DNA of 64,000 bases from Rhizobium sp. Q54 (GCA_945947575.1 CAMEYM010000012.1:26951-90950); one strand, 5' to 3'; shown: positions 19,019 through 29,492, numbered from the stretch's first letter. Program-made: numbers and translations. Notes: generated by a model from the letters alone, not told the origin.

Positions 19019-19501
19019 ATGGCCGGCAGCGTCAACAAGGTCATTCTTGTGGGTAACTTGGGAAAGGATCCCGAGGTGCGCCGTACCCAGGAAGGCTCGC
19101 CCATCGTTCACCTGAGCGTCGCCACGTCCGAGTCCTGGCGCGACAAGAACAGCGGCGAGCGCAAAGAGAAGACCGAGTGGCACCGCGTGGTGATCTTCAA
19201 CGAGAACATCGCCAAAGTCGCCGAGCAGTACCTGAAGAAGGGCGCCAAGGTGTACATTGAGGGCCAGATCCAGACCCGCAAGTGGCAGGACCAGTCCGGC
19301 GTCGACAAGTACACGACCGAGGTCGTCGTCCCGCGCTTCAACGGAGTCCTCACCATGCTCGATAGCCGCGCCGGCGGCTCGGGCGGCGGCGGCGGCGGCC
19401 GTGACTTCGGCGGCCCACCCGACGACATGGGCGGCGGAGGTGGTGGCGGCAGCGGGCCCAAAGGCCAAGCCCCCGACCTCGACGACGAGATTCCGTTCTA
19501 A
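19019..19501 (+). CDS. ssb: Single-stranded DNA-binding protein
   Basis: This 160-residue protein has an OB fold ([20 protein letters not shown] at the start, then [20 protein letters not shown] and [13 protein letters not shown]), a Gly-rich linker and the conserved acidic tip DDEIPF that binds partner proteins of replication and repair. Length and tail are complete. It sits head-to-head with uvrA. Confidence 0.97.
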   Translation: MAGSVNKVILVGNLGKDPEVRRTQEGSPIVHLSVATSESWRDKNSGERKEKTEWHRVVIFNENIAKVAEQYLKKGAKVYIEGQIQTRKWQDQSGVDKYTTEVVVPRFNGVLTMLDSRAGGSGGGGGGRDFGGPPDDMGGGGGGGSGPKGQAPDLDDEIPF

Positions 19502-19507
19502 GAGCAT

Positions 19508-19532
19508 CCCTCCCCCATACCTTGGGGGAGGG
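19508..19532. terminator. GC-rich hairpin after ssb, part of a dispersed repeat
   Basis: CCCTCCCCC and GGGGGAGGG form a perfect 9-bp stem with a 7-base loop, seven bases after the ssb stop. It is followed up to 19581 by GCGCAGCGCCCAGCCGAAG and then GGGTGAGGG. The same hairpin plus GGGTGAGGG tail recurs near 33711-33750. Confidence 0.55.
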
Positions 19533-19592
19533 CTACGCAGGCTTGGCGCGCAGCGCCCAGCCGAAGTTGGGTGAGGGGAGAGCAACCGCCGC

Positions 19593-20135
19593 ATGGCCAA
19601 AGTCGGCAACATCGTCATCTACCGCCCGAAGGACGGTCGCGAGAACGACCTCCTCGAGCTGGTGAAGAAGCACTGGCCCGCCGCGCGCAAGGCCGGCCTC
19701 GCCACCGACGACCCGGCTCGCCTCTGGAAGGCGACCGACAAACGCACCGGCAAGGTCTCCATCCTCGAACGCTTCTTCTGGGCCGACGCGGATTCGTCGT
19801 CGCGCGCCCACCATACCCCCGCCGTGCAGGCCGTGTGGGGCCCGATGGACGAAGTCCTCGAAGACATGACGATCCTCGTCATCGAAGAGGTCGCCAGCCA
19901 CCCGCCCGCCAAGAAGGCGTCGCGCGGGACGAGCGCATCTATGCAACCGCGCACCAAAGCCGGCGCCAAGCCGAAGCGCGCCACGAAGCCGAAAAAGAAG
20001 GTGGCCCCGAAGCCCGCCAAACCCCGCCGCAAAGCGAAGCCCGCCAAGCCCCTCGCCAAACGCCGCGCCCCCTCCGCCCGCGGCCGCGGCCGCCGCGCAA
20101 CGCGCACCGTGCGCAAAGGCACGCGTCGCCGCTAG
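19593..20135 (+). CDS. ABM-like domain protein with a histone-H1-like basic tail
   Basis: This 180-residue protein has an N-terminal region of about 105 residues that resembles small dimeric alpha/beta-barrel (antibiotic-biosynthesis-monooxygenase-type) domains: NIVIYRPKDGRENDLLELVK, WPAARKAGL, ILERFFWAD and VQAVWGPMDEVLEDM. The remaining 75 residues are almost all Lys, Ala, Pro and Arg (KAGAKPKRATKPKKKVAPK), like H1/AlgP-type DNA-binding tails. The pairing suggests nucleic-acid association, but this is inference. The start is the ATG at 19593, after the repeat that follows ssb. Confidence 0.7.
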   Translation: MAKVGNIVIYRPKDGRENDLLELVKKHWPAARKAGLATDDPARLWKATDKRTGKVSILERFFWADADSSSRAHHTPAVQAVWGPMDEVLEDMTILVIEEVASHPPAKKASRGTSASMQPRTKAGAKPKRATKPKKKVAPKPAKPRRKAKPAKPLAKRRAPSARGRGRRATRTVRKGTRRR

Positions 20136-20173
20136 GCTGCACCCGCCAGCGCTCGCACGTTTTCTAGGACGTC

Positions 20174-20196
20174 ATGGCCGGGCCTGACCCGGCCAT
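20174..20196. repeat. ATGGCCGGG/CCCGGCCAT intergenic palindrome
   Basis: A perfect 9-bp inverted repeat with a 5-base loop lies between two convergent genes. From memory, near-identical GTCATGGCCGGG-type palindromes are dispersed in many alphaproteobacterial genomes. Here it probably also serves as a terminator. Confidence 0.6.
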
Positions 20197-20218
20197 CCAG
20201 CTGGCGGCAGCTACGCAA

Positions 20219-21034
20219 TCAGCGCCCGTTGAGCCGCTGCTCCGCGCTCGTCTTCTGCACGGGCGTGAGCCGCGCTCCCACCAGCGCCTGCATCTGGCGA
20301 GCACCTTCGTGCCCCTGGGCGCTGGCGCGCGTCAGCCAGATGTAGGCTTCGACGTCGTCCGGAGGAATTCCGTTGCCGCCGCGCTCGTAAAGCGAGCCGA
20401 GATTGTATTGCGCGTCGGCGAGCCCCTGGCGCGCCGCTTCGCGGAACCACCGCGCCGCCTCGTCGCCGGTCACCACCGGAATGCGTCCATCGGCGAACAG
20501 CACGCCGAGATTGTTTTGCGCGCGCGCATTGCCGGCCGCTGCCGCCGACTCGTACGCGCTGCGCGCCGCGGCGAAATCACCGGCGCGCTCGTGCAGCACG
20601 CCCGCCGCTGCGGTCGCGTCGGGAAACTTCTGCGCCGCAGCCGCGGTGTACCAGCGCAGAGCCTCGCCGTTACGCCCCGCAAGCTCCAGCGCGCGCCCGT
20701 ACCAGTACTGCCCTTCGGCGTGTCCGTGATCCGCAGGCTCGCGCAGAAACGCGATTGCCTGCGCGGTCTGCGGCGCACCCGCCGCGCCACTCAGCAACAG
20801 CTCGGCAAGCAGGTACTGCAAGCGGTGCGGCGCCACCGCGGCGGCCGGCGCCCACGCTTTCGCAGCACCGGCCAGATCGCCACGCCGGTAGAACTCGTAT
20901 CCATCGAGGATCGCTTGCAGAGCGGAGTTGGGAAGGCGGCGCGCCCGGTCGGCGTCTGCGTCGGCCCACGCGGTGCTCATCGGCACCACAGCCGTCCACA
21001 GCAGAAGCAGCGCCCCGCGCAAGGACGTACGCAT
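20219..21034 (-). CDS. Secreted Sel1-repeat protein
   Basis: This 271-residue protein starts at the ATG at 21034 with a signal peptide (LRGALLLLWTAVVPMSTAWA) and carries several Sel1/TPR units, for example GHAEGQYWYGRALELAGRNG, GNARAQNNLGVLFADGR and GLADAQYNLGSLYERGGNG. The frame is open a further 204 bases upstream but without family character. It is divergent from putA, with 138 bases between starts. A periplasmic scaffolding role is the usual inference for this family. Confidence 0.8.
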   Translation of the reverse strand: MRTSLRGALLLLWTAVVPMSTAWADADADRARRLPNSALQAILDGYEFYRRGDLAGAAKAWAPAAAVAPHRLQYLLAELLLSGAAGAPQTAQAIAFLREPADHGHAEGQYWYGRALELAGRNGEALRWYTAAAAQKFPDATAAAGVLHERAGDFAAARSAYESAAAAGNARAQNNLGVLFADGRIPVVTGDEAARWFREAARQGLADAQYNLGSLYERGGNGIPPDDVEAYIWLTRASAQGHEGARQMQALVGARLTPVQKTSAEQRLNGR

Positions 21035-21172
21035 ACTAAATGCTGAGCCCCCGAAGCTCCGTAGCTCAGCCTGTAGCGTAGCCCCCGGCCCCTCGCAAGC
21101 GGTTTTGGGCACCGCTGTTCGCGGCGCGCACCCGATGGGGCGCGGCGGGCCAGGGGAGTAGGCTTCCCCGCA

Positions 21173-24100
21173 ATGCTCTTCCCCGTTCTCCCGCCCGACG
21201 ACGAGGGCCTCGAAGGTGGCGCGATCTCTGCCCGTCACGCCGGAGGCGTGCTAACCGCACGACGCGCGCTGCGCTCCGCGTACCGCATGGACGAGGCCGC
21301 GTGCGTGCGCGATCGCGCCGCACGCGCCGCTCTCACCGCTGCCGAAAAAAGCGCCACCGCCCACCTGGCGCGCGAGCTCGTCACGGCGGTGCGTTCCCGC
21401 CGCACCTTCGGCATCGAGGCGTTCCTGCGCGAGTACGGTCTCGATACGCGCGAAGGCGTCGTAATGCTGTGCGTCGCCGAAGCGCTGCTGCGCATCCCCG
21501 ACACTGCCACCGCCGACCGCCTGATCCGCGACAAGATCGGCGGCGCCGAATGGGATCGCCACTTCGGCCAATCGCCGTCGCTGTTCGTCAACGCCTCGAC
21601 CTGGGGCCTGATGCTTACCGGCCGCGTCGTTCGCTTCGAACCCGAGGATGGCGCCGTGCGCCGCGTCATCGGCCGCGCCGGCGAGCCCGTCGTGCGTGCC
21701 GCGCTGCTCCAGGCGATGAAGATTCTCGGCCACCAATTGGTGCTCGGCCGCACCATCGCCGAGGCGATGTCCCACGCCGCCGCCGACGAGAAGAAGGGCG
21801 TCCGCTTCTCCTACGACATGCTCGGCGAAGGCGCGCGCACCGACGACGACGCCCGGCGCTATCTGCAGCGCTACGCCGAAGCGATCGCCGCGCTCGGCGC
21901 AACCAAACGCGGCACCACCATCGCCGACCGCCCCGGCATCTCCGTCAAACTCTCCGCGCTGCACCCGCGCTGCGAGTTCGCCAAGCGCCGCCGTCTGCAC
22001 AACGAGCTGTTGCCGCGCATCGTCGAACTCGCCGCCCTCGCGCGCACCCACAACGTCGGCTTGTGCATCGATGCCGAGGAAGCCGACCGCCTCGAGCCGT
22101 CTCTCGACCTCATCGAACGCCTCGCCTGGGACCGGGCGCTCGCCGGTTGGGACGGCCTCGGCCTCGCCGTGCAGGCCTACCAGAAGCGCGGACTGCCGCT
22201 CATCGCCTGGCTCGACGATCTCGCCCGCGCTACCCGCCGCCGCCTCATGGTGCGCCTGGTGAAGGGCGCCTACTGGGACACCGAGATCAAGCGCGCCCAG
22301 GAGTCCGGCGTCGAAGGCTATCCCGTGTTCACTCGCAAGGGGGCGACCGACGTTTCCTATCTCGGCTGCGCGCGAGCGTTGTTCGCCGCCGGCGAGCGCC
22401 TCTATCCGCAGTTTGCCACGCACAACGCGCACACCGTCGCCGCTGTTCTGGCAATCGCCGGAACCCGCACCGATTTCGAGTTCCAACGCCTGCACGGCAT
22501 GGGCGAAGCGCTCTACGAGGAGCTGCGCGGCCGCCGCAACGTCTCTGTGCGCGTCTACGCGCCGGTGGGCGCCCACGAGGACCTGCTGCCGTACCTCGTG
22601 CGCCGCCTGCTGGAGAACGGCGCCAACACTTCGTTCGTGAATCGCATCCACGACGAGTCGATCCCGATCGAGAAGCTGATCGCCGATCCCGTCGACCACG
22701 TCGCGCAGTTGAGATCGATTCCGCACCCGCGCATTCCGTTGCCGCGCGACCTCTACGCCCCCGAGCGCGCCAACGCCCGCGGTCTCGACCTCACCGACCC
22801 CGAGCACATCGCCATGCTGCGCAAGCAACTCCCCGCGAAGCATGACTGGCGCTCTGCTCCCATCGTCGCCGGCAAGCGCGTGGACGGGCAGGGCAGACCG
22901 GTCAAGAACCCCGCCACCGGCGAAGCCATTGGCACCGCGGTCCCTGCGACCGCCGCAACCGTCGACCGCGCCATCACCGTCGCCCACGGCGCCGCGCACG
23001 ACTGGGATCGCACGCCCGCGTCCGAGCGCGCCGCCGCCCTGCGCCGCGCCGCCGACGCGATGGAAACGGCGATGCCGGAGCTGCTGACGCTGTGCGTGCT
23101 CGAAGGCGGCCGCATCTTCCCCGACGCCGTCGCCGAGGTACGCGAGGCCGTGGACTTCCTGCGCTACTACGCCGCGCGCGCCGAGGAGTTGTTTGCGCGC
23201 CCTCGATCGCTGCCCGGTCCCACTGGCGAGAAGAACGAACTCTGGCTGCACGGCCGCGGCGTCTTCGCCTGCATCAGCCCGTGGAATTTCCCCCTGTCGA
23301 TCTTCATCGGCCAGGTTGCCGCCGCACTTGCCGCCGGCAACGCCGTGCTCGCCAAGCCCGCCGAGCAGACGACTCTCGTCGCCTGCCGCGCCGTCGAGTT
23401 GCTGCACGCCGCCGGCATTCCGACCGACGTCCTGCACTTCGTCCCCGGCCCCGGCAGCGAGGTCGGCGCGCGCCTCGTCGCCGACCCGCGCGTCGCCGGC
23501 GTCAACCTGACTGGCTCCACCGAAACCGCCGCCAGCATCCACAAGGCGCTCGCGGCGCGTGTCGCGCCGGAGGCGCGCCCCAACCAAAGCGTCCCGATCG
23601 GCGTCCTGCTCGCTGAGACCGGCGGTCTCAACGCCATGATCGCCGACTCGTCCGCCCTCACCGAGCAGCTGGTGGACGACGCGGTCCTGTCGGCCTTCGA
23701 CTCCGCCGGCCAGCGCTGCTCCGCGCTGCGGCTCCTGTTCATCCAGGACGAGGTCGCCGACAAGACCATCACGATGCTCGCTGGCGCCATGGCCGAGCTT
23801 GCCGTGGGCGACCCGCGCTGGCTCGCAACCGATGTCGGTCCCGTCATCGACGCCCGCGCCCGCGACCAGCTCCTGCGGCACATCGAAGACATGCGCCGCA
23901 CGCAGCGCGTCGTCTATCAAACACCCGTCGCCACCGAACGCGGCTCGTTCGTCCCACCGACGCTCGTGGAGCTCGACTCCGCGCGTGCCCTGACGAAAGA
24001 AGTCTTCGGCCCCATCCTCCACGTCGTGCGCTTCGCCGCCGGCCGCCTCGACGAGGTATGCGCCGCCATCAATGCCAGCGGCTACGGCCTCACCCTCGGC

Positions 24101-24361
24101 GTCCACAGCCGCATCGACGACGTGGTGAACGAGGTCCGCTCGCGCACGAGGGTCGGCAACCTCTACGTCAACCGCTCCATCATCGGCGCGGTCGTCGGCG
24201 TACAGCCGTTCGGTGGCGAGGGCCTTTCCGGCACTGGGCCGAAGGCCGGCGGACCCTATACGCTGCTGCGCTACGCCACCGAGCGCGTCACCAGCACCGA
24301 CACGACCGCAGCGGGCGGCAACGCCACCCTGTTCGCCGTCGCAGGAGAAGAACAAGAATGA
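21173..24361 (+). CDS. putA: Bifunctional proline dehydrogenase/L-glutamate gamma-semialdehyde dehydrogenase
   Basis: PutA oxidises proline to pyrroline-5-carboxylate (FAD-dependent PRODH domain) and then to glutamate (NAD-dependent aldehyde dehydrogenase domain). In the 1062-residue product, the PRODH barrel shows MVRLVKGAYWDTEIKRAQ and the P5CDH domain shows ISPWNFPLSIFIGQVAAALA, LLAETGGLNAMI and catalytic Cys849 in SAGQRCSALR. The N-terminal ribbon-helix-helix DNA-binding domain of E. coli PutA is absent, so it is not a self-repressor. Two stretches come from the palindromic element: near residues 21-31 (RHAGGVLTARR) and near residues 796-806 (RVAPEARPNQS). The start at 21173 is not certain; the ATG at 21287 is an alternative. 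The stop overlaps the arginase start. Confidence 0.95.
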   Translation: MLFPVLPPDDEGLEGGAISARHAGGVLTARRALRSAYRMDEAACVRDRAARAALTAAEKSATAHLARELVTAVRSRRTFGIEAFLREYGLDTREGVVMLCVAEALLRIPDTATADRLIRDKIGGAEWDRHFGQSPSLFVNASTWGLMLTGRVVRFEPEDGAVRRVIGRAGEPVVRAALLQAMKILGHQLVLGRTIAEAMSHAAADEKKGVRFSYDMLGEGARTDDDARRYLQRYAEAIAALGATKRGTTIADRPGISVKLSALHPRCEFAKRRRLHNELLPRIVELAALARTHNVGLCIDAEEADRLEPSLDLIERLAWDRALAGWDGLGLAVQAYQKRGLPLIAWLDDLARATRRRLMVRLVKGAYWDTEIKRAQESGVEGYPVFTRKGATDVSYLGCARALFAAGERLYPQFATHNAHTVAAVLAIAGTRTDFEFQRLHGMGEALYEELRGRRNVSVRVYAPVGAHEDLLPYLVRRLLENGANTSFVNRIHDESIPIEKLIADPVDHVAQLRSIPHPRIPLPRDLYAPERANARGLDLTDPEHIAMLRKQLPAKHDWRSAPIVAGKRVDGQGRPVKNPATGEAIGTAVPATAATVDRAITVAHGAAHDWDRTPASERAAALRRAADAMETAMPELLTLCVLEGGRIFPDAVAEVREAVDFLRYYAARAEELFARPRSLPGPTGEKNELWLHGRGVFACISPWNFPLSIFIGQVAAALAAGNAVLAKPAEQTTLVACRAVELLHAAGIPTDVLHFVPGPGSEVGARLVADPRVAGVNLTGSTETAASIHKALAARVAPEARPNQSVPIGVLLAETGGLNAMIADSSALTEQLVDDAVLSAFDSAGQRCSALRLLFIQDEVADKTITMLAGAMAELAVGDPRWLATDVGPVIDARARDQLLRHIEDMRRTQRVVYQTPVATERGSFVPPTLVELDSARALTKEVFGPILHVVRFAAGRLDEVCAAINASGYGLTLGVHSRIDDVVNEVRSRTRVGNLYVNRSIIGAVVGVQPFGGEGLSGTGPKAGGPYTLLRYATERVTSTDTTAAGGNATLFAVAGEEQE
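21234..21263 (+). repeat. GC palindromic element copy in the 5' part of putA
   Basis: GTCACGCCGGAGGCGTGC differs from the family core at two paired positions (A for G and T for C), which keeps the stem. It is followed by TAACCGCACGAC, close to the AACCAACGCACGAC that follows the queA copy. It is read in a different frame from the VAPEAR copies. Confidence 0.6.
23561..23590 (+). repeat. GC palindromic element copy inside the putA P5CDH domain
   Basis: This copy has the exact core GTCGCGCCGGAGGCGCGC followed by CCCAACCAAAGC. It is translated VAPEAR and lengthens the loop before the conserved VLLAETGG motif without breaking the frame. Confidence 0.75.
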
Positions 24362-25293
24362 TCGACCCCCGCGACATCTCCCTCATTGGAGTGCCGACCG
24401 ACGTCGGCGGCGCCCATCCCGGCTGCTCGATGGCGCCCGAAGCCCTGCGCGTCGCCGGCATCGACGTGGCGCTGCGCCGCCTCGGCCATCGCGTCACCGA
24501 CATGGGTAACGTCGCCGGACCGCCCAATCCGAAGGCCGCGCCCGTCGACGGCTACCGCCATCTCGACGAGGTGCGCCAGTGGTGCCGCGCCACGCGCGAC
24601 CTCGTCTACGAGAGTCTCGCCGCGGGCCGCCTGCCCATCACCATGGGGGGCGATCATTCCGTCACCATCGGCTCCATCGCCGGCATCGCGCGCTGGTGCG
24701 CCAAGCAGCAAAGACCGCTGTCGCTGCTCTGGCTCGACGCCCACGCCGACTTCAACACGCCCGACACGAGCCCCAGCGGCAACATCCACGGCATGCCGGT
24801 CGCTATTGTAGCGGGGCAGGGGCCGCGCACGCTCGTCAGCCTCGCCGCGGTCGTGCCGATGGTGCAGCCGTCGCGCATCCTGCAGGTCGGCCTGCGCTCC
24901 ATCGACCAGAGCGAGAAGCCCCTGGTGCAGGCCAGCGGCGTCCAGATCTTCGACATGCGCCAAGTCGACGAGAGCGGCATTCGCCACGTCATGGACACCG
25001 TGCTCGATCAGCTCTCCGGCCTCGGCGGCCACGTGCACGTCAGCCTCGACGCCGACTTCCTCGATCCCGCCGTCGCGCCCGGCGTCGCCGTTGCGGTGCC
25101 CGGCGGCCCGACCTACCGCGAAGCGCAGCTGTGCATGGAGATGATCTACGACTCCGGCCTGATGGGTTCCCTCGATCTCATGGAGGTGAACCCCGCCTAC
25201 GACGACCGCAACCGCACCGCCACCGTCATGGTCGAATTGGTGGCGAGCCTGTTCGGCCAGCAAATCCTGTCGCGCCGCCAAGTCGTCTACTGA
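24358..25293 (+). CDS. rocF: Arginase
   Basis: Arginase hydrolyses arginine to ornithine and urea. The 311-residue protein starts at the ATG overlapping the putA stop (ATGA), and shows the binuclear manganese motifs [22 protein letters not shown] and [10 protein letters not shown], plus the N-terminal [16 protein letters not shown] and the C-terminal [15 protein letters not shown]. It is the right length and complete. The next gene (rocD) starts at the last base of its stop codon, so the product ornithine can be passed straight to co-expressed RocD. Confidence 0.96.
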   Translation: MIDPRDISLIGVPTDVGGAHPGCSMAPEALRVAGIDVALRRLGHRVTDMGNVAGPPNPKAAPVDGYRHLDEVRQWCRATRDLVYESLAAGRLPITMGGDHSVTIGSIAGIARWCAKQQRPLSLLWLDAHADFNTPDTSPSGNIHGMPVAIVAGQGPRTLVSLAAVVPMVQPSRILQVGLRSIDQSEKPLVQASGVQIFDMRQVDESGIRHVMDTVLDQLSGLGGHVHVSLDADFLDPAVAPGVAVAVPGGPTYREAQLCMEMIYDSGLMGSLDLMEVNPAYDDRNRTATVMVELVASLFGQQILSRRQVVY

Positions 25294-26498
25294 TGCGCTC
25301 GGCCCAAGACCTGATCGACCTCGAATATCGCCTCGGCGCGCGCAACTACAAGCCGCTCGACGTGGTGCTGACGCGCGGCGAGGGCGTGTGGGTCTGGGAC
25401 GTTGACGGCAAGCGCTACCTCGATTGCCTGTCGGCGTACTCCGCCGTCAACCAGGGTCACTGCCATCCGAAGATTCGCGCGGCGCTCGTCGAGCAGGCCG
25501 GCAAGCTCGCGCTCACCAGCCGCGCCTTCCGCAACGACCAGCTGCCGCTATTCTACGAAGAGATCTGCGCGCTCACCAACTCGCACAAAGTCCTGCCGAT
25601 GAACTCCGGCGCCGAGGCGGTCGAGACCGCCATCAAAGCCGTGCGCAAGTGGGCCTACGAAGTGAAGGGCGTGCCCGAGGGCAAGGCCGACGTCATCGTC
25701 TGCGCCAACGCCTTCCACGGCCGCACCATCACCATCGTCGGCTTCTCCACCGACCCGCTGGCGCGCACGTCCTTCGGCCCGTTCACGCCGGGCTTCACCG
25801 TCGTGCCATTCGGCGACGCCGCGGCTCTCGAGAAGGCGATCACCCCGCATACCGCCGCCTTCCTGGTCGAGCCCATCCAGGGCGAAGCCGGCGTCATCCT
25901 GCCGCCGCCCGGCTACTTCCGGCGCGTGCGCGAGCTGTGCACGCGCCACAACGTCGTGCTCGTCCTCGACGAAATCCAAACCGGCTTGGGCCGCACGGGC
26001 AAGCTGCTCGCCGAGGAGCACGACGGCATCGAGGCCGACGTGACGCTGATCGGCAAGGCCCTCGCCGGCGGCTTCTATCCGATGTCGGCGGTGCTCTCGA
26101 ACCTCGAAGTCCTCGGCGTGCTCAAACCCGGCGAGCACGGCTCGACCTTCGGCGGCAACCCGCTCGCCTGCGCCATCGCCCGCACCGCGCTGCGCGTGCT
26201 CGTCGAAGAAGGAATGATTGAGAACGCGGCGGAGCAGGGCGCGTACTTCCTGTCCGAGTTGCGCAAGCTGCGCTCCCCTGTCATCCAGGAAGTGCGCGGC
26301 CGCGGCCTGATGATTGCGCTGCAGCTGGTCCCCGACGCCGGCGGCGCCCGCCGCTTCTCCGAGGCACTGAAAGACGCCGGCGTCCTGTGCAAGGAAACCC
26401 ACACCGACACCCTGCGCCTCGCCCCGCCGCTGGTGATCCAGCGCGCCGAAGTCGACTACGCCATGGAGGCCATCTCCAGGGTCCTGAGAGCGGCCTGA
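25293..26498 (+). CDS. rocD: Ornithine--oxo-acid aminotransferase
   Basis: RocD is a class III PLP aminotransferase that converts ornithine and 2-oxoglutarate to glutamate semialdehyde and glutamate. The 401-residue protein shows [33 protein letters not shown] and the PLP-binding Lys255 in [15 protein letters not shown]. The start codon overlaps the arginase stop by one base. Together with putA (second step to glutamate) this completes the arginase route, and the three genes are one operon. Confidence 0.96.
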   Translation: MRSAQDLIDLEYRLGARNYKPLDVVLTRGEGVWVWDVDGKRYLDCLSAYSAVNQGHCHPKIRAALVEQAGKLALTSRAFRNDQLPLFYEEICALTNSHKVLPMNSGAEAVETAIKAVRKWAYEVKGVPEGKADVIVCANAFHGRTITIVGFSTDPLARTSFGPFTPGFTVVPFGDAAALEKAITPHTAAFLVEPIQGEAGVILPPPGYFRRVRELCTRHNVVLVLDEIQTGLGRTGKLLAEEHDGIEADVTLIGKALAGGFYPMSAVLSNLEVLGVLKPGEHGSTFGGNPLACAIARTALRVLVEEGMIENAAEQGAYFLSELRKLRSPVIQEVRGRGLMIALQLVPDAGGARRFSEALKDAGVLCKETHTDTLRLAPPLVIQRAEVDYAMEAISRVLRAA

Positions 26499-26522
26499 AT
26501 CGAGCCGAATCGGCCTTCGATT
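26498..26522 (+). terminator. Hairpin after the putA-rocF-rocD operon
   Basis: AATCGAGCCG pairs with CGGC and TCGATT around a 3-base loop, with a two-base bulge, directly after the rocD stop. There is no T tract, so terminator strength is uncertain. Confidence 0.4.
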
Positions 26523-26642
26523 CCAACGGCTTGGTGGCGCTTGGGTGCTGGCCCTGAACCCCAAACTCTGGTAGTCTGGCGCCAGCAGATTCCCAACATC
26601 TGGCGCGTCCCGCGCGCCGCCTCTTCTTAGGCTCCGAACCGT

Positions 26643-29492
26643 TTGACCGACACCCCGCCGCCCCCCGCCGCCCGCGACGTTTTCCCGATCAGCGTCGAGG
26701 AGGAGATGCGGCGCTCGTACCTCGATTACGCCATGAGCGTCATCGTGTCGCGCGCGCTCCCCGACGTCCGCGACGGCCTCAAGCCGGTGCACCGCCGCGT
26801 CCTCTACGGCATGCGCGAGGGCGGCTACACCTCGGACAAGCACTACCGCAAGTGCGCGCGCGTCGTCGGCGACATCATCGGTAAGTACCATCCGCACGGC
26901 GAGCAGTCGGTCTACGACGCCCTCGTGCGCATGACCCAGGACTTCTCGATGCGCCTGCCGCTGCTCGACGGCCAGGGCAACTTCGGCTCCATGGACGGCG
27001 ATCCGCCCGCGGCCATGCGCTACACCGAGGTGCGCCTGCACCAGGCCGGCGAGGCGCTGCTTGCCGACATCGACCTCGACACCGTCGACTTCCAGCCGAA
27101 CTACGACGAGACCGAGCGCGAGCCGCTCGTGCTGCCGTCGCGCATTCCGAATTTGCTCGTCAACGGCGCTGGCGGCATCGCCGTCGGCATGGCGACCAAC
27201 ATCCCAACGCACAACCTCGGCGAGGTGATCGACGCCATCTTCGCCTACATGGAGAAGCCCGAGATCACCATCGAAGAATTGATGGTGCACATCCCGGGTC
27301 CGGACTTTCCGACCGGCGGCGTCATCCTCGGCAACGCCGGCGCGCGCAACGCCTACCACACCGGACGCGGCTCCATCACCATCCGTGGCCGCGTCCACAT
27401 GGAGGAGCTCGCCAAGGAACGCACTGCCATCGTCATCGATGACATTCCGTTCCAGGTGAACAAGGCCAAGATGATCGAGGCGATCGCGCTCGCCTCGCGC
27501 GAGAAGCGCATCGAGGGAATCTCCGAGATCCGCGACGAGTCCTCGCGCGAAGGCGTCCGCGTCGTCATCGAGGTGCGCAAGGATTCGACGCCCGAGATCG
27601 TGCTGAATCAGGTCTACCGCCTGTCCGATCTGCAGACGAACTTCAGCTTCAACATGGTGGCCCTCACCGAAGGCCGCCCGTCGATCCTCGACCTCAAGGC
27701 GTTCATCTCCGCCTTCGTCGCGTTCCGCGAAGTCGTCATCACGCGGCGCACGCGGCATTTGCTCGACAAGGCGCGCGAACGCGCCCAGATCCTGGTCGGC
27801 CTCGCCATCGCCGTCGCCAACATCGACGAGGTCGTCAAGCTCATCCGCAAGTCGCCCGACCCGGCGGAAGCGCGCAAGCTGCTCATGGAGCGCGACTGGC
27901 CGGCCGCCGACGTCACCGGGCTGCTGGAGCTCATCGACGACCCGACCCAGCGCGTCAGTCCCAAGGGCACCTATCGACTGAACGACGGCCAGGCGCGCGC
28001 CATCCTCGATCTGCGCCTGCAGCGCCTTACCGGGCTCGAGCGCACCAAGATCGACGAAGAGCTGAAAGAGCTCGCCGACAAGATCCGCGGCTACCTCGAC
28101 ATCCTCGCCAGCCGCGCGCGCCTGCGCACGGTGATGCGCGAGGAGCTGATCGAGGTGAAGAAGAAGTTCGCGACCCCGCGCCGCACCGAGATCGGCCAGG
28201 CGGTCGGCGAGACGGTGGACGAAGACCTCATCGAGCGCGAGGACATGGTCATCACGGTGACCCAGTCCGGTTACATCAAGCGCACGCCGCTCTCGGTCTA
28301 CCGCGCCCAGCGCCGTGGCGGCAAAGGCCGCACCGGCATGGCGACGCGCGAGGAAGACGTCGTCACCGAGGTGTTCGTCGCCAACACCCACACCGAGGTG
28401 CTGTTCTTCTCGACCATCGGCAAGGTCTACAAGACCAAGGTCTACAAGCTGCCGCTCGCCAGCCCGCAGGCCAAGGGCAAGGCGATGATCAACCTGCTGC
28501 CGCTCACCGAGGGCGAGATGATCGCCGCGGTCATGCCGTGGCCGGGTGGCGCTGTCGCCGGCGGCGAAACCATCGCCGACCGCGTCGGCGGCATGGGCCT
28601 GTTCTTCGCCACCGCCAAGGGCAACGTGCGCCGCAACGCGCTCGCCGACTTCGCCAACATCCGCCCCTCGGGCGTCATCGCCATCGACACGCGCGAAGGC
28701 GACCGCCTCATCGGCGTGCGCCCGTGCAACTCGGACCAGGACATCCTGTTGGCGGCGCGCAACGGCAAGTGCGTGCGCTTCCCCGTGGCGAGCATGCGCG
28801 TCGCGCGCCGCGGCCGCTCGTTCGGCGTGCGCGGCATGCGCCTCGCCGAGGGCGACGAGGTCATCTCCGTGTCCGTGCTCAGCCACGTCAAGGCCGAGAC
28901 CGAGCAGCGCGACGAGTACCTGAAGGCCGTCAGCGCGCGCCGCCGCCTCGCCGGCGGCGACTACACCGGCCGCGAGGACGACCGCGCCCGCGACCAGGAA
29001 GCCGCGGCCAAGCTCGACTCCCCCGAGATGCAGGCGATGGGCGAGAAGGAAGAGTTCGTCCTCTCCGTCACCCAGAACGGATTCGGCAAGCGCACGTCCG
29101 CCTACGAGTACCGCATCACCAGCCGCGGCGGCTCCGGCATCACCAACATCGACACCAGCGCGCGCAACGGCAAGGTCGCCGCGTCGTTCCCGGTGGAAGA
29201 CGGCGACCACGTCGTCATGATGTCCGACGGCGGCCGCATCATCCGCATGTCGGTGGACGACATCCGCGTCGCCGGCCGCAACACCCAGGGCGTCACGTTG
29301 TTCACGACGGCCGAGGGCGAAAAGGTCGTCTCCGTCGCCCACCTGTCGCGCCCGGGCGAGGACGAAGCCGCCGCCACCGAGAAGCCGCCCGAGAGCGCCG
29401 CGCCCGAAGAAGGAGCGGTGGAAGAAGAGATCGTCGAAGAGGAGATCGAGGAAGACGTCCCCGACTCCGAGGTCGAGGAGGAAGACACGTAG
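26643..29492 (+). CDS. gyrA: DNA gyrase subunit A
   Basis: GyrA is the DNA-cleaving subunit of gyrase. The 949-residue protein has the breakage-reunion domain with catalytic Tyr127 ([10 protein letters not shown]) and a C-terminal beta-pinwheel with the GyrA box QRRGGKG, ending in a strongly acidic tail. Translation most likely begins at the TTG at 26643. In the quinolone-determining region the sequence is [13 protein letters not shown]: the positions equivalent to E. coli Asp82 and Ser83 are Glu87 and Gln88, while Asp87 is kept as Asp92. coaD overlaps the stop codon by one base. Confidence 0.97.
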   Translation: MTDTPPPPAARDVFPISVEEEMRRSYLDYAMSVIVSRALPDVRDGLKPVHRRVLYGMREGGYTSDKHYRKCARVVGDIIGKYHPHGEQSVYDALVRMTQDFSMRLPLLDGQGNFGSMDGDPPAAMRYTEVRLHQAGEALLADIDLDTVDFQPNYDETEREPLVLPSRIPNLLVNGAGGIAVGMATNIPTHNLGEVIDAIFAYMEKPEITIEELMVHIPGPDFPTGGVILGNAGARNAYHTGRGSITIRGRVHMEELAKERTAIVIDDIPFQVNKAKMIEAIALASREKRIEGISEIRDESSREGVRVVIEVRKDSTPEIVLNQVYRLSDLQTNFSFNMVALTEGRPSILDLKAFISAFVAFREVVITRRTRHLLDKARERAQILVGLAIAVANIDEVVKLIRKSPDPAEARKLLMERDWPAADVTGLLELIDDPTQRVSPKGTYRLNDGQARAILDLRLQRLTGLERTKIDEELKELADKIRGYLDILASRARLRTVMREELIEVKKKFATPRRTEIGQAVGETVDEDLIEREDMVITVTQSGYIKRTPLSVYRAQRRGGKGRTGMATREEDVVTEVFVANTHTEVLFFSTIGKVYKTKVYKLPLASPQAKGKAMINLLPLTEGEMIAAVMPWPGGAVAGGETIADRVGGMGLFFATAKGNVRRNALADFANIRPSGVIAIDTREGDRLIGVRPCNSDQDILLAARNGKCVRFPVASMRVARRGRSFGVRGMRLAEGDEVISVSVLSHVKAETEQRDEYLKAVSARRRLAGGDYTGREDDRARDQEAAAKLDSPEMQAMGEKEEFVLSVTQNGFGKRTSAYEYRITSRGGSGITNIDTSARNGKVAASFPVEDGDHVVMMSDGGRIIRMSVDDIRVAGRNTQGVTLFTTAEGEKVVSVAHLSRPGEDEAAATEKPPESAAPEEGAVEEEIVEEEIEEDVPDSEVEEEDT

